A DNA stretch of 54,176 bases from Sphingomonadales bacterium UBA7471. Its GTDB lineage: Bacteria; Pseudomonadota; Alphaproteobacteria; Sphingomonadales; Sphingomonadaceae. Each line of letters starts with the position of its first letter. The stretch's first letter is position 1. The translations under genes and the position numbers were made by a program. The notes beneath the pieces are model-generated. The model searched no databases. It was not told where the DNA came from and worked only from the letters and a program-made list of their open reading frames with translations. Positions 1 to 7,713 of the stretch are shown here, one piece after another. The stretch is taken from NCBI GenBank assembly GCA_002479765.1, contig DLOZ01000003.1:33735-87910 (forward strand), read 5' to 3'.

Positions 1-680
1 ATCCAGTTTTCCTGCATCAGCCGGACCTTGTCCGGCCAACGGCCCTCCAGGGTCTTCAGGCCCTCGATCAGATCGTCGGCATAGTCGGTGATGCGCAGGA
101 ACCACTGGGTCAGCTTGCGCTTCTCGACCAAAGCCCCGGAGCGCCAGCCCCGACCGTCGACCACCTGTTCATTGGCCAGGACGGTGTTGTCGACGGGATC
201 CCAGTTGACCACCGAATCCTTGCGATAGACCAGTTCCCGCTTGAGCAGCTCGAGGAACCAGGCCTGCTGCCGGCCATAGTAGGCCGGATCGCAGGTCGCG
301 AACTCGCGCGACCAGTCCAGCGACAGCCCGAGCAGTTTCAGCTGGTCCCGCATGGCCGCGATATTGGACCAGGTCCAGTCGCCGGGATGGACACCCCGTT
401 CGATGGCGGCGTTCTCGGCGGGAAGACCGAAGGCGTCCCAGCCCATGGGGTGCAGCACTTCATGCCCAGTCATGCGCTTATACCGCGCTAACACGTCACC
501 CATGGTGTAGTTGCGCACATGGCCAATATGGATGCGGCCCGATGGATAGGGAAACATTTCCAGGACATAGGCACGTGGCTTTGGCGAGTTATCGTCCGCA
601 ACAAAGCTGCTGCGTTCTTCCCAAATCTTTTGCCACCGCGCGTCGGCGACGTGCGGGTTAAAACGCTCAACATTCGTCAT
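1..680 (-). CDS. leuS: Leucyl-tRNA synthetase, N-terminal part (cut by window edge)
   Basis: Class I aminoacyl-tRNA synthetase that charges tRNA-Leu in the cytoplasm. Only the first ~226 codons are present; the rest lies left of position 1. The protein begins MTNVERFNPHVADARWQKIW. The class I HIGH signature appears as HIGH in the segment FPYPSGRIHIGHVRNYTMGD, followed by GWDAFGLPAENAA, both typical of LeuS. The ATG is at 680, five bases after the stop of the DUF3576 lipoprotein gene on the same strand, which is the conserved alphaproteobacterial order. I see no sign of damage in the visible part. Confidence 0.96.
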   Translation of the reverse strand, partial: MTNVERFNPHVADARWQKIWEERSSFVADDNSPKPRAYVLEMFPYPSGRIHIGHVRNYTMGDVLARYKRMTGHEVLHPMGWDAFGLPAENAAIERGVHPGDWTWSNIAAMRDQLKLLGLSLDWSREFATCDPAYYGRQQAWFLELLKRELVYRKDSVVNWDPVDNTVLANEQVVDGRGWRSGALVEKRKLTQWFLRITDYADDLIEGLKTLEGRWPDKVRLMQENW

Positions 681-685
681 AACAA

Positions 686-1129
686 TTATCCGGTGATGGA
701 AGACCGGCGAAGGTCACGCGCCTTGGTAAGGATGACCGCCTCAAGCTTTTGAACGGTTGCGGCACGCAGCGGCGCTGCGACCCACTGGCCATTTTGCAAA
801 ACTTCGCGGCTGCCGGCGACGCGCAAGGCGTCGGCGCGCAAATCCTGATCAAGGATCGAAATGGTCAGCTTAACGCGCTCACCGGGGCTTTGCGGATTCA
901 CATACCAGTCGGTGACAATGACGCCGCCCGACGAGTCGGTTTGCAGCAACGGCATGAAGGACAAGGCATCAAGCGATGCGCGCCACAGATAGCTGTTTAC
1001 GCCGATTGTGGTGACTTGGCTAGCCGCGAGATCCGCCTTTGGACGCTCCCTCCCGCCACAGCCGGACAGCAGCCCCAAGCTTAACAGGCTGCCGGTCGCA
1101 ATAATGAGTGCCAAGCGGTTGGTGCGCAT
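686..1129 (-). CDS. DUF3576 family lipoprotein
   Basis: A 147-residue exported lipoprotein of unknown function. The N-terminus has a short basic segment, a hydrophobic stretch and the lipobox LLSGC, which predicts cleavage before the Cys and lipid attachment. The body (YLWRASLDALSFMPLLQTDS, then VIVTDWYVNP) matches the DUF3576 family, which often sits directly upstream of leuS in Alphaproteobacteria. An AAGGA motif lies 7 bases before the ATG. The gene is probably co-transcribed with leuS given the 5-base gap. In related bacteria the locus also holds lptE, so an envelope role is possible, but that is inference. Confidence 0.88.
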   Translation of the reverse strand: MRTNRLALIIATGSLLSLGLLSGCGGRERPKADLAASQVTTIGVNSYLWRASLDALSFMPLLQTDSSGGVIVTDWYVNPQSPGERVKLTISILDQDLRADALRVAGSREVLQNGQWVAAPLRAATVQKLEAVILTKARDLRRSSITG

Positions 1130-1376
1130 AAAATGTCCTTGAACTATGAATATCTGAAACCTCTATAGCGGCTTGCTGTCCGGAGCAAGCTTTCTGGCTG
1201 CTGAACGGCGTGCAATTAATGTGGCGCTCAGCTTCGTGCCGCTAAGTGATCGTGGACATCATGCAACATTTTATCAAAAATCACGTCATTCGAACGATAA
1301 ATTGGTTAAGCCCCTTTTGAATCGCCAAAAGCATGCGTATACCAACTAGAGACAGGAGAGTCGGTAAGCGAATATC

Positions 1377-2126
1377 ATGGACGTAAAGCGGGCATATAAG
1401 CGGAAATACGCGACGATTGCGGCAGCATTGCTAGCAACGGGTTCGCTCGCGGTGTCGCCCCTTGTTGTTCCTGCTTTTGCTGCAAAGTCTTTTTCGCAAG
1501 CGCCATCGGCTGGATCAAGCTGGATTTCGATGTTCACGCCTGCGGGTGGTGACAGCGTTTTGGCGCAGAAATTCTCGGCCGCACGCATCGAACCCAATGC
1601 GCGTTTCCCATTTACGCCCGCAAACGCGGGTGCCAGCCGCACAATCACCGTCGCTGCGCGCGCAAATTCGCGTTTGACCGCTGGTGCCGTTTCTATCCGC
1701 AATGCGCTGGCAACCAGCGAAGTTGGTGCGGGCAAGGGCCTTCGCCTTGCGGCGGTGGACTATCGTTTGACAGCATCAAAGGGCTGGCAAGGTTTTGCAT
1801 TGCCTGCCGCACAGCGTCGCGCAGTCAAGGCACCTTTGAGCGAACTTGGAAAAAGCAGCTTCTCGCTGGACGAAACTGCACGCAAACCGAGCAAGTTCAG
1901 CACAAATATCAAATTAGACCAGAGCCGCGAAATGGCACCCCCCGCGCGCGGCAGCGCAGCGTCGGGCGATTACAAGCTTGATGTGGGCGGAAGCTTCTCC
2001 ATCAGCCGTAAAATCGATGTGACCGCCGGTGTTCGTTACGCCAGCGAAAATGATCGCGTCATTCCATTGGCTGACAACCGCAAGGACAGCGAAGCTGTCT
2101 ATGTTGGAACCAAAATCCGCTTCTAA
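1377..2126 (+). CDS. Secreted/outer-membrane-type protein of unknown function
   Basis: A 249-residue protein I cannot assign to a named family. It starts with a basic N-region (MDVKRAYKRKY) and an Ala-rich hydrophobic signal peptide, likely cleaved near PAFAAKS. The C-terminal ~55 residues (GDYKLDVGGSFSISRKIDVT, then VYVGTKIRF) show alternating beta-strand patterns and end in Phe, as many outer-membrane proteins do. The middle is low in recognisable motifs and rich in Ala and Ser. A GGAG motif is about 17 bases from the ATG, farther than usual, so the start is less certain. The 3' end overlaps the stop of the convergent ThiE-like gene by 4 bases. Confidence 0.75.
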   Translation: MDVKRAYKRKYATIAAALLATGSLAVSPLVVPAFAAKSFSQAPSAGSSWISMFTPAGGDSVLAQKFSAARIEPNARFPFTPANAGASRTITVAARANSRLTAGAVSIRNALATSEVGAGKGLRLAAVDYRLTASKGWQGFALPAAQRRAVKAPLSELGKSSFSLDETARKPSKFSTNIKLDQSREMAPPARGSAASGDYKLDVGGSFSISRKIDVTAGVRYASENDRVIPLADNRKDSEAVYVGTKIRF

Positions 2127-2671
2127 GCGGTATTTTTCTTAAAAGCATCAATCGCCGCCCAACCGTGGATCAACCGCGGCGAAAGCATCTTTGCGTTTCG
2201 GCGGTTCATGCCTCCAAGGGCGATGATGCGGCTCGATGATACCAGCTTTGCGAGCCGGTTAAAGGCCAATGGCCCAAGCGGTCGTGCGCCGGGGTGACTG
2301 TTGGTGGCGAAAATAGGCGATAGGAACAACAGGTCTGGGCTTGCCGCCTTTACGCCTGCAATTTCACGCGCATCATGGACTGGCGCACTGTGCAGCAATC
2401 GCGACGCGCGCTGGCGTCTTTGGTGAAACCCATCGGCGTGCCAACGCATTGCCGACCGCTCGTCCCCCGCAAGCAGCACGATATGCCCGCGCCGCCGACA
2501 CATGCGCATGACCTGCCCGAACAGCAATTTTCGTGCTGCCGCGTCCAAATGATAATGCCGGAAGATGACACCCGATCGTGCGGGCAGCCGTTGAATGGCG
2601 GGCAACAGGTCATCCCCCAGACGTTCGTCGGTCATCAGCCAGATCTTCGGCAGGGGGTGGCTTCGCGGCAT
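2123..2671 (-). CDS. ThiE/TenI-like TIM-barrel protein, probably degenerate
   Basis: A 182-residue protein of the thiamine-phosphate synthase superfamily, shorter than usual ThiE (about 210-220). Conserved late-barrel motifs are visible: LLFLSPIFATNSHPGARPLG and IIALGGMNRRNA, corresponding to the ThiE SPxF...S.HPGA.PLG and GGI loops. The early catalytic motifs are poor. Where ThiE has QLRxK this protein has VIFRHYH, and the ND...ADGVHLGQ segment reads GDERSAMRWHADGFHQRRQ. Genuine thiamine-phosphate synthase activity is therefore doubtful. It is divergent from the YggS-type gene (23 bases between starts). Confidence 0.8.
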   Translation of the reverse strand: MPRSHPLPKIWLMTDERLGDDLLPAIQRLPARSGVIFRHYHLDAAARKLLFGQVMRMCRRRGHIVLLAGDERSAMRWHADGFHQRRQRASRLLHSAPVHDAREIAGVKAASPDLLFLSPIFATNSHPGARPLGPLAFNRLAKLVSSSRIIALGGMNRRNAKMLSPRLIHGWAAIDAFKKNTA

Positions 2672-2694
2672 AGTTCTGCCTATAGCGTCGCGCT

Positions 2695-3381
2695 ATGCAG
2701 GAAGCGACACCAGAAACAACCGCCGGTCCTTTGACCGCAATCCGTGAACGCATGGCGGCCGCCGCCAAGATGGCGCGGCGTGCGCCCGAAGACATTCATC
2801 TGATTGCGGTGTCGAAAACCCGCGCAGCCGAAGATATTGAGCCGCTGATTCATGAAGGCCAAATGCGCTTCGGTGAAAACCGCGTTCAGGAAGCGGCGAC
2901 GAAATGGCCCGCGTTGAAGCAGCGTCACCCCGGCGTGCAATTGCATCTGATCGGGCAGCTTCAATCCAACAAGGCCGACGAAGCGGTCGCCTTGTTCGAT
3001 ATGATCCATTCGGTTGACCGGCTTTCGCTGGTGACGGCGCTTGGCAAGGCGATGGAAAAGCAGGCGCGCTATATTCCCTGCTTCATTCAAGTGAACATCG
3101 GCGCTGAAGAGCAAAAGGGTGGCTGCGCAGTTTCGGAATTGCCCGCATTGATTGCGGCGGCAAAGGAATGCGGCGTTCCATTGGCAGGGTTGATGTGCAT
3201 ACCGCCAGCGTCGATTGAGGCCGCGCCATTTTTTGCATTGCTGGCCGAGCTCGCGGCGCGTCATGATTTGCCAGAGCTGAGCATGGGCATGTCGGAAGAT
3301 TTCGACTCTGCGATTATGCTGGGCGCGACCTATGTGCGCGTTGGCACAGCCTTATTTGGCGCGCGCAGCAGCCCCGTTTAA
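2695..3381 (+). CDS. YggS/PROSC family PLP-homeostasis protein
   Basis: A 228-residue single-domain alanine-racemase-fold protein that binds pyridoxal phosphate and affects B6 and amino-acid balance; no catalytic activity is firmly known for the family. The PLP lysine lies in LIAVSKTRAAEDI. Family motifs FGENRVQEA, LHLIGQLQSNKA, IHSVDR, VNIGAEEQKGGC and LSMGMSEDFDSAIMLGATYV are all present, and the length is normal. The last 30 bases overlap the 3' end of the convergent pdeM-like gene, so the two genes share coding sequence on opposite strands. Confidence 0.94.
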   Translation: MQEATPETTAGPLTAIRERMAAAAKMARRAPEDIHLIAVSKTRAAEDIEPLIHEGQMRFGENRVQEAATKWPALKQRHPGVQLHLIGQLQSNKADEAVALFDMIHSVDRLSLVTALGKAMEKQARYIPCFIQVNIGAEEQKGGCAVSELPALIAAAKECGVPLAGLMCIPPASIEAAPFFALLAELAARHDLPELSMGMSEDFDSAIMLGATYVRVGTALFGARSSPV

Positions 3382-4047
3382 GGCAAAGCGCGCATAGCCC
3401 GCCTTGGTCGAGACGAAGGCTTCAACCGTCTCGTCACCCGCCACGTCGCAGGCGCGCATAATTGCGCTGTCCTGCACATCCAGTCCGCCGGTGAGCGCGC
3501 CAAATGCTGGCATGATGATTTTACGCGCAGTTTTGACAAAGCACCGCCGCGCCACCATCCGGCCACGCAAGACTTGACGGAACTTCGGGTGGAAATGCCC
3601 CGATATTTCAGGATTGGGATCACCCCGTTGCGCCTCGTGCCGAAATGTGATGCCCGACAGGCATATCTCGTCGTGCGTTTTACCGCCCCAGATACCCGAA
3701 ACCGCGCTGTCGTGGTTCCCTGTGATCCAGAGCCATTCGGTATCGCAGGTCAAGTCGACCAACAATGCCGCCGCGGATTCCGCCAGACGTGCCTCCCCAT
3801 CATCGTCGTGGAAATTATCGCCTAAGGATATGATTTTGGCGGGCCTATATTTGGTGCAGAGCGCCGCGATGTCCTCAAGCGTTGCGATGCTGTCGTAGGG
3901 CGGTAGCATCTGGCCATTTAAGGCATAAGCGCTGGCTTTTTCCAAATGCAGGTCGGATACGAGCAGTGCATTTTGGGCAGGCCAATATAAGGCGGCCTCT
4001 CCGGCAACCTCAAATGACTGACCCCCAAATTCAAAAGCATATGACAT
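3352..4047 (-). CDS. pdeM: Ligase-associated DNA damage response endonuclease PdeM
   Basis: A 231-residue calcineurin-like metallophosphoesterase. Metal-binding motifs are DLHLEK (residues 32-37), GDNFHDDDG (76-84), GNHD (110-113) and GHFHPK (150-155). PdeM proteins occur with an ATP-dependent DNA ligase, an MBL-fold exonuclease and an Lhr-type helicase in a bacterial DNA-repair set. Here the helicase lies upstream on the same strand, separated by an aspartic protease gene, while ligase and exonuclease genes are not in the window. No clear Shine-Dalgarno site precedes the ATG. The 3' end overlaps the YggS-type gene by 30 bases. Confidence 0.88.
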   Translation of the reverse strand: MSYAFEFGGQSFEVAGEAALYWPAQNALLVSDLHLEKASAYALNGQMLPPYDSIATLEDIAALCTKYRPAKIISLGDNFHDDDGEARLAESAAALLVDLTCDTEWLWITGNHDSAVSGIWGGKTHDEICLSGITFRHEAQRGDPNPEISGHFHPKFRQVLRGRMVARRCFVKTARKIIMPAFGALTGGLDVQDSAIMRACDVAGDETVEAFVSTKAGYARFALNGAAARAK

Positions 4048-4103
4048 CGTCTGCGGCTATGCGGATTGTCCATCTGTGGCGCAAGCCGTTGTGGGCCACG
4101 ATC

Positions 4104-5069
4104 CTATAAAGCGAGTGCCACCCGCGTTCGTGGCTCAAGCGAAACGCCCTTCGGCGGATCGAAACCCACGCGCCGGTTGCTGAAATCAATCAGCACGCGG
4201 TCAAACAGCTTCAGCGCGTCCATGCCGAGCAGAATCGCTGGCCGATCCTGAAGGTTAAGCGCCGTGAACGCGTAATTGTCGGCGAAGGTCATCGGCATAT
4301 CCTTAATGATCAGCCCACCAACCTCAATTTCGCGAATTTGGGTATAGTCACCGTTCAGGATCGTCCCTGTTACACTGCGCATTTTTACCGGAATGAAGTC
4401 AAAGACGCGATGTCGCCTGCGCAGCTTATCGCGCAGGGCGACATTGGCCATGCTGCTTTGCGCGCCGGTATCCAGAATGATGTCGACTTTAATGCCATCA
4501 ATCCGCGCGCTCGATAATATCATCCGGCCCGCCTTGCGCCGCGCCTGCACGACAATCATGCCATTTTCGAGCTTTGTCTTGCCGCGCGTCTTACGCGACG
4601 GCAGCACATCCATTGTCTGCTGTACGAAATCGAGATGCACCCGATTATCCTCCAGACTGTCGATACCCAACAGTCCATAGGCGCCAAGGTTCGCGCGTTC
4701 CAGACCGGGAGCTTCCACGCCCTGCAGGTTAACCGACGCGGTGGAAATGCTGTCGATGAAGAAGCTGTTGACCTGATATCGTCCCGATATCGTCGCGAGC
4801 GTGAGCGTGGGGCCTGCCTCCAACGCCAGTTTGCGCGCGAGGTCATTGGCAATGACGGTCCGTTCTGCGCCGGTATCGACGATGAAGGGGACGGCGTCGC
4901 TGCCGTTCACACGCACCTGCACCGTCATCCGGTTGCTACGGTCAATGCCGAACTGTTCGGTGATGGCGGCAACATCCGATGCAGCATCAGGCGTCACCGG
5001 AGGCAGCTCCTGCGCCATCGCCGATGTGCTTAAAAATAGGCCGATGAATCCAAGCGCGCTGCGTTGCAT
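4104..5069 (-). CDS. Two-domain retropepsin-like aspartic protease, exported
   Basis: A 321-residue secreted or periplasmic protein with two clan-AA aspartic protease repeats in one chain. A signal peptide spans about residues 1-19 (cleavage near SAMA-QE). Domain 1 has VDTGAERT with DTGA at residues 65-68 and the hydrophobic-Gly element LLGIDSL near 133-139. Domain 2 has LDTGAQSS with DTGA at 200-203 and ILLGMDALKLFD toward the C-terminus. Each half could supply one catalytic Asp, giving a pseudo-dimeric enzyme. The ATG at 5069 is chosen because GGAG lies 8 bases upstream and the signal peptide starts there; a longer frame to 5123 lacks both. The gene sits between the helicase and pdeM on the same strand. 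Confidence 0.85.
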   Translation of the reverse strand: MQRSALGFIGLFLSTSAMAQELPPVTPDAASDVAAITEQFGIDRSNRMTVQVRVNGSDAVPFIVDTGAERTVIANDLARKLALEAGPTLTLATISGRYQVNSFFIDSISTASVNLQGVEAPGLERANLGAYGLLGIDSLEDNRVHLDFVQQTMDVLPSRKTRGKTKLENGMIVVQARRKAGRMILSSARIDGIKVDIILDTGAQSSMANVALRDKLRRRHRVFDFIPVKMRSVTGTILNGDYTQIREIEVGGLIIKDMPMTFADNYAFTALNLQDRPAILLGMDALKLFDRVLIDFSNRRVGFDPPKGVSLEPRTRVALAL

Positions 5070-5149
5070 TTCAAATCTCCAATGCCGCGACAATACGCCT
5101 CTTTGCACACAGCGACAAGGCATGGCCCGTCGAACCGAATCTGCCTTTT

Positions 5150-5184
5150 GTCGAAGGGCGCCTGTCTGCTGGTCACCCTTCGAC
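5150..5184. repeat. Short inverted repeat, REP-like, between protease and helicase genes
   Basis: Perfect 9-base arms GTCGAAGGG (5150-5158) and CCCTTCGAC (5176-5184) flank a 17-base loop and are followed by GCAGCTCAGGG. This resembles the CCTTCGAC..GCTCAGGG repeats scattered between genes in many alphaproteobacterial genomes. It lies in the 139-base gap downstream of the helicase stop and upstream of the protease start, so it may also form an RNA hairpin. It has no T-tract and is not an obvious terminator. Confidence 0.6.
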
Positions 5185-5208
5185 GCAGCTCAGGGCTATG
5201 GTTGCTTC

Positions 5209-7707
5209 TTACGGCGTCATCGCAATACCGGCGAGGCTTTCGGCCTCCATCAACAAAGCGTCATCAACTGACCCCTGCGCCACACTCTCACGGCCAATCA
5301 TAACGAGCAACGGGACAGCGAGCGGGCTCACGCGTTCAAGGTCGACATGCAGCATCGTATCGGCGGCGCGGTCCAACAAATCACCAAGCCGTCCAACGTC
5401 GGTCAACCGCACGCGCGCATCGGCCCATGCCGCCTCAAGCAGCAGATGGTCGGGTTCATATTTGCGCAGCACATCGTAGATGAGGTCAGTGGAAAAGGTC
5501 ACCTGCTTGCCCGTCTTGCGCTTGCCGGGATGCTGCCGTTCGACAAGGCCGCTGATGACGGCCACTTCGCGAAAGGCGCGCTTCAATAAATAGCTCGATT
5601 CCACCCATTCGGTGAATTCATCCGCCAAAATGTCGGAAGAGAAAAGCGGGCGCGGGTCAGTGATGGGCTTCAGGCTCCAAACCCCCAAGGCATAATCGCT
5701 CGCGACAAAGCCCATGGGCATAAGGCCACGGCTTTCCATGCGGCGGGTGATGAGCATGCCAAGCGACTGGTGTGCGTTCCAACCTTCAAACGGATAGGTC
5801 ACCATATAATGACGCTTGTCGTGCGGGAATGTCTCGACGAGAAGCTGGCCGGGCTTTGGCATCTGACTGCGATAGGCCTGCATCTCCAACCACTCGCGCA
5901 CTTCGTCGGGAAAGCGCGCCCAGCCCGCCCTGTCGGTCAACATCTGCCGTACCCTGCCCGCCAAATGTGTGGTGAGCGGCAGGCGCGCACCCATATAGCT
6001 TGGGATATTGGTCGCAGGCTTCGTCGCCGCGCGGACAATGAGGTCGAGGTCCTTGATGGATTCCACTTCAAGCGCCATGCCGGCAAAGGTAAAGGTGTTC
6101 CCCGGGCTGAGCGTCGAGGCGAAGGATTCCTCGACCTTGCCCAACTTGCGGCCATTGCGGAAACGGATTTCGAGCATCGGCGCATCGACAATGATACCGG
6201 CATTAAACCGGTGCTGCGCGGCAAATTGCGGGTGCGACAGCCGCCACCTACCGTCGGGGTCTTTGACCAGTTTCTTGAACCGGTCATAGGCACGCAACGC
6301 ATAGCCACCCGTCGCAACAAAGGCGATCACGCGGGCAAAGGTCGCGGCATCCATCGCGGAATAGGGCAGGGCAGATTGCACCTCCGCCAGTAACCGATCC
6401 TCGTCAAACGGACCCGCGCAGGCGATGCCCATGACATGCTGCGCCAAGACGTCATAGCTTCCCGGGCGGAAGGTTTCGCCATCGCGCACGCCCTCGGCCA
6501 CCGCATCATAGGCGGCCTGCGCCTCCAGATATTCAAAGCGGTTACCGGGGACGAGGATGGCCTTTGATGGCTCGTCCATCCGGTGATTGGACCGGCCAAT
6601 CCGTTGCAGCAGCCGCGAGCTTCCCTTGGGCGCGCCCATTTGAATGACGCAATCGACATCGCCCCAGTCGACACCCAGATCGAGCGAGGCCGTGCACACC
6701 AAAGCGCGCAGCTTGCCGTCGGCCATTGCGCCTTCGACCTTGCGCCGTGCCTCAATCGACAGCGAGCCATGGTGAATGCCGATGGCATATTTGGGCTCAT
6801 TCGCGTCCCATAATTTCTGGAAGATGAACTCGGCGAGGAAGCGCGTGTTGCAGAATATCAGCGTTATTTTGTTGCGGCCAATTTCGTCGATCAGCTGCGG
6901 TATCGCATGATGCCCGCTGTGCCCCGCCCACGGCACGCGGCCTTCGGGAAGGAGGATGTTTAGGTCAGGCTCTGCCGCTGCCGCACCTTCGACCAAATGC
7001 ACTTGGTCAATGTCGCCATAAGGCGCGAGCCACGCGCGATAGTCATCGGGATCGGCAACGGTGGCGGAGAGGGCAACGCGCTGCAGATTGGGGGCGAGCG
7101 TCTGCAGACGCGCAAGCGACAGGCTGAGCAAGTCGCCGCGCTTGCCATTGGCGAAGGCATGCACTTCATCGATGATGACCCGCTTGAGCGTGGAAAACAT
7201 ATGCACGCTGTCTTCGTGGCTGAGCAGCAGCGACAATGATTCGGGCGTCGTCAGCAATATATGCGGCGGCTTCACCCGCTGCCGCGCCTTGCGGTCGGAC
7301 GGCGTATCGCCCGTGCGCGCCTCGACGCGGATGGGCAGGCCCATTTCTTCGATGGGCATTAACAGATTGCGCCGGACGTCGACCGCAAGCGCCTTGAGCG
7401 GGGAGATGTAGAGCGTGTGCAGGCCGCTCGCGTGGGTTAATGTGTGTCCCAGCGCAGGCTGGGATCCAGTCTCCACAGAAGAGTCATTTGGCAATGTCTG
7501 GACCCCGGCCTGCGCCGGGGAACGCATGTCTTCAACTAATTCGGCCAATGTGGGCAAAAAGCCAGCGAGCGTCTTGCCCGCACCGGTCGCGGCCACCAGC
7601 AGCGCATGCCGCCCTTCACGCGCCGCCTCCAGCATCTCCAACTGATGCCGCCGCGGGGTCCATTCGCGCGCGGCGAACCAGTCGAGGATGATGGAAGGAA
7701 GCGTCAC
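5209..7707 (-). CDS. Ligase-associated DNA damage response DEXH helicase (Lhr-type)
   Basis: An 832-residue superfamily 2 ATP-dependent DNA helicase. Walker A is ATGAGKT (residues 40-46), motif Ia is YISPLKALAVD, the DEAH-box variant is IIDEVHAF, motif III is ALSATVADP, and motif VI includes QRIGRSNHR. The C-terminal Lhr-type region follows (KLGKVEESFASTLSPGNTF). It belongs to the set with pdeM, which lies downstream on the same strand. Residues ~61-92, between motifs I and Ia, are encoded by an in-frame palindromic repeat (SPAQAGVQTLPNDSSVETGS) and are foreign to the family; the flanking family sequence remains intact. The stop of the upstream mutase gene's neighbour frame is 6 bases away, suggesting co-transcription with the mutase gene. 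Confidence 0.93.
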   Translation of the reverse strand: MTLPSIILDWFAAREWTPRRHQLEMLEAAREGRHALLVAATGAGKTLAGFLPTLAELVEDMRSPAQAGVQTLPNDSSVETGSQPALGHTLTHASGLHTLYISPLKALAVDVRRNLLMPIEEMGLPIRVEARTGDTPSDRKARQRVKPPHILLTTPESLSLLLSHEDSVHMFSTLKRVIIDEVHAFANGKRGDLLSLSLARLQTLAPNLQRVALSATVADPDDYRAWLAPYGDIDQVHLVEGAAAAEPDLNILLPEGRVPWAGHSGHHAIPQLIDEIGRNKITLIFCNTRFLAEFIFQKLWDANEPKYAIGIHHGSLSIEARRKVEGAMADGKLRALVCTASLDLGVDWGDVDCVIQMGAPKGSSRLLQRIGRSNHRMDEPSKAILVPGNRFEYLEAQAAYDAVAEGVRDGETFRPGSYDVLAQHVMGIACAGPFDEDRLLAEVQSALPYSAMDAATFARVIAFVATGGYALRAYDRFKKLVKDPDGRWRLSHPQFAAQHRFNAGIIVDAPMLEIRFRNGRKLGKVEESFASTLSPGNTFTFAGMALEVESIKDLDLIVRAATKPATNIPSYMGARLPLTTHLAGRVRQMLTDRAGWARFPDEVREWLEMQAYRSQMPKPGQLLVETFPHDKRHYMVTYPFEGWNAHQSLGMLITRRMESRGLMPMGFVASDYALGVWSLKPITDPRPLFSSDILADEFTEWVESSYLLKRAFREVAVISGLVERQHPGKRKTGKQVTFSTDLIYDVLRKYEPDHLLLEAAWADARVRLTDVGRLGDLLDRAADTMLHVDLERVSPLAVPLLVMIGRESVAQGSVDDALLMEAESLAGIAMTP
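7445..7526. repeat. Palindromic double-hairpin repeat (REPIN-like) inside the helicase gene
   Basis: Two hairpins lie in opposite orientation. The first is CCCAGC-GCAG-GCTGGG at 7448-7463, followed by ATCCAG. The second is CCCCGGC-CTGC-GCCGGGG at 7502-7519, preceded by CTGGA. The full arms (7448-7469 and 7498-7520) are reverse complements with a few mismatches, separated by about 28 bases. This is the layout of REP doublets (REPINs) seen between genes in many genomes. Here it falls within coding sequence, keeps the frame, and adds about 30 residues to the helicase. Confidence 0.85.
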
Positions 7708-7713
7708 CAGAGT

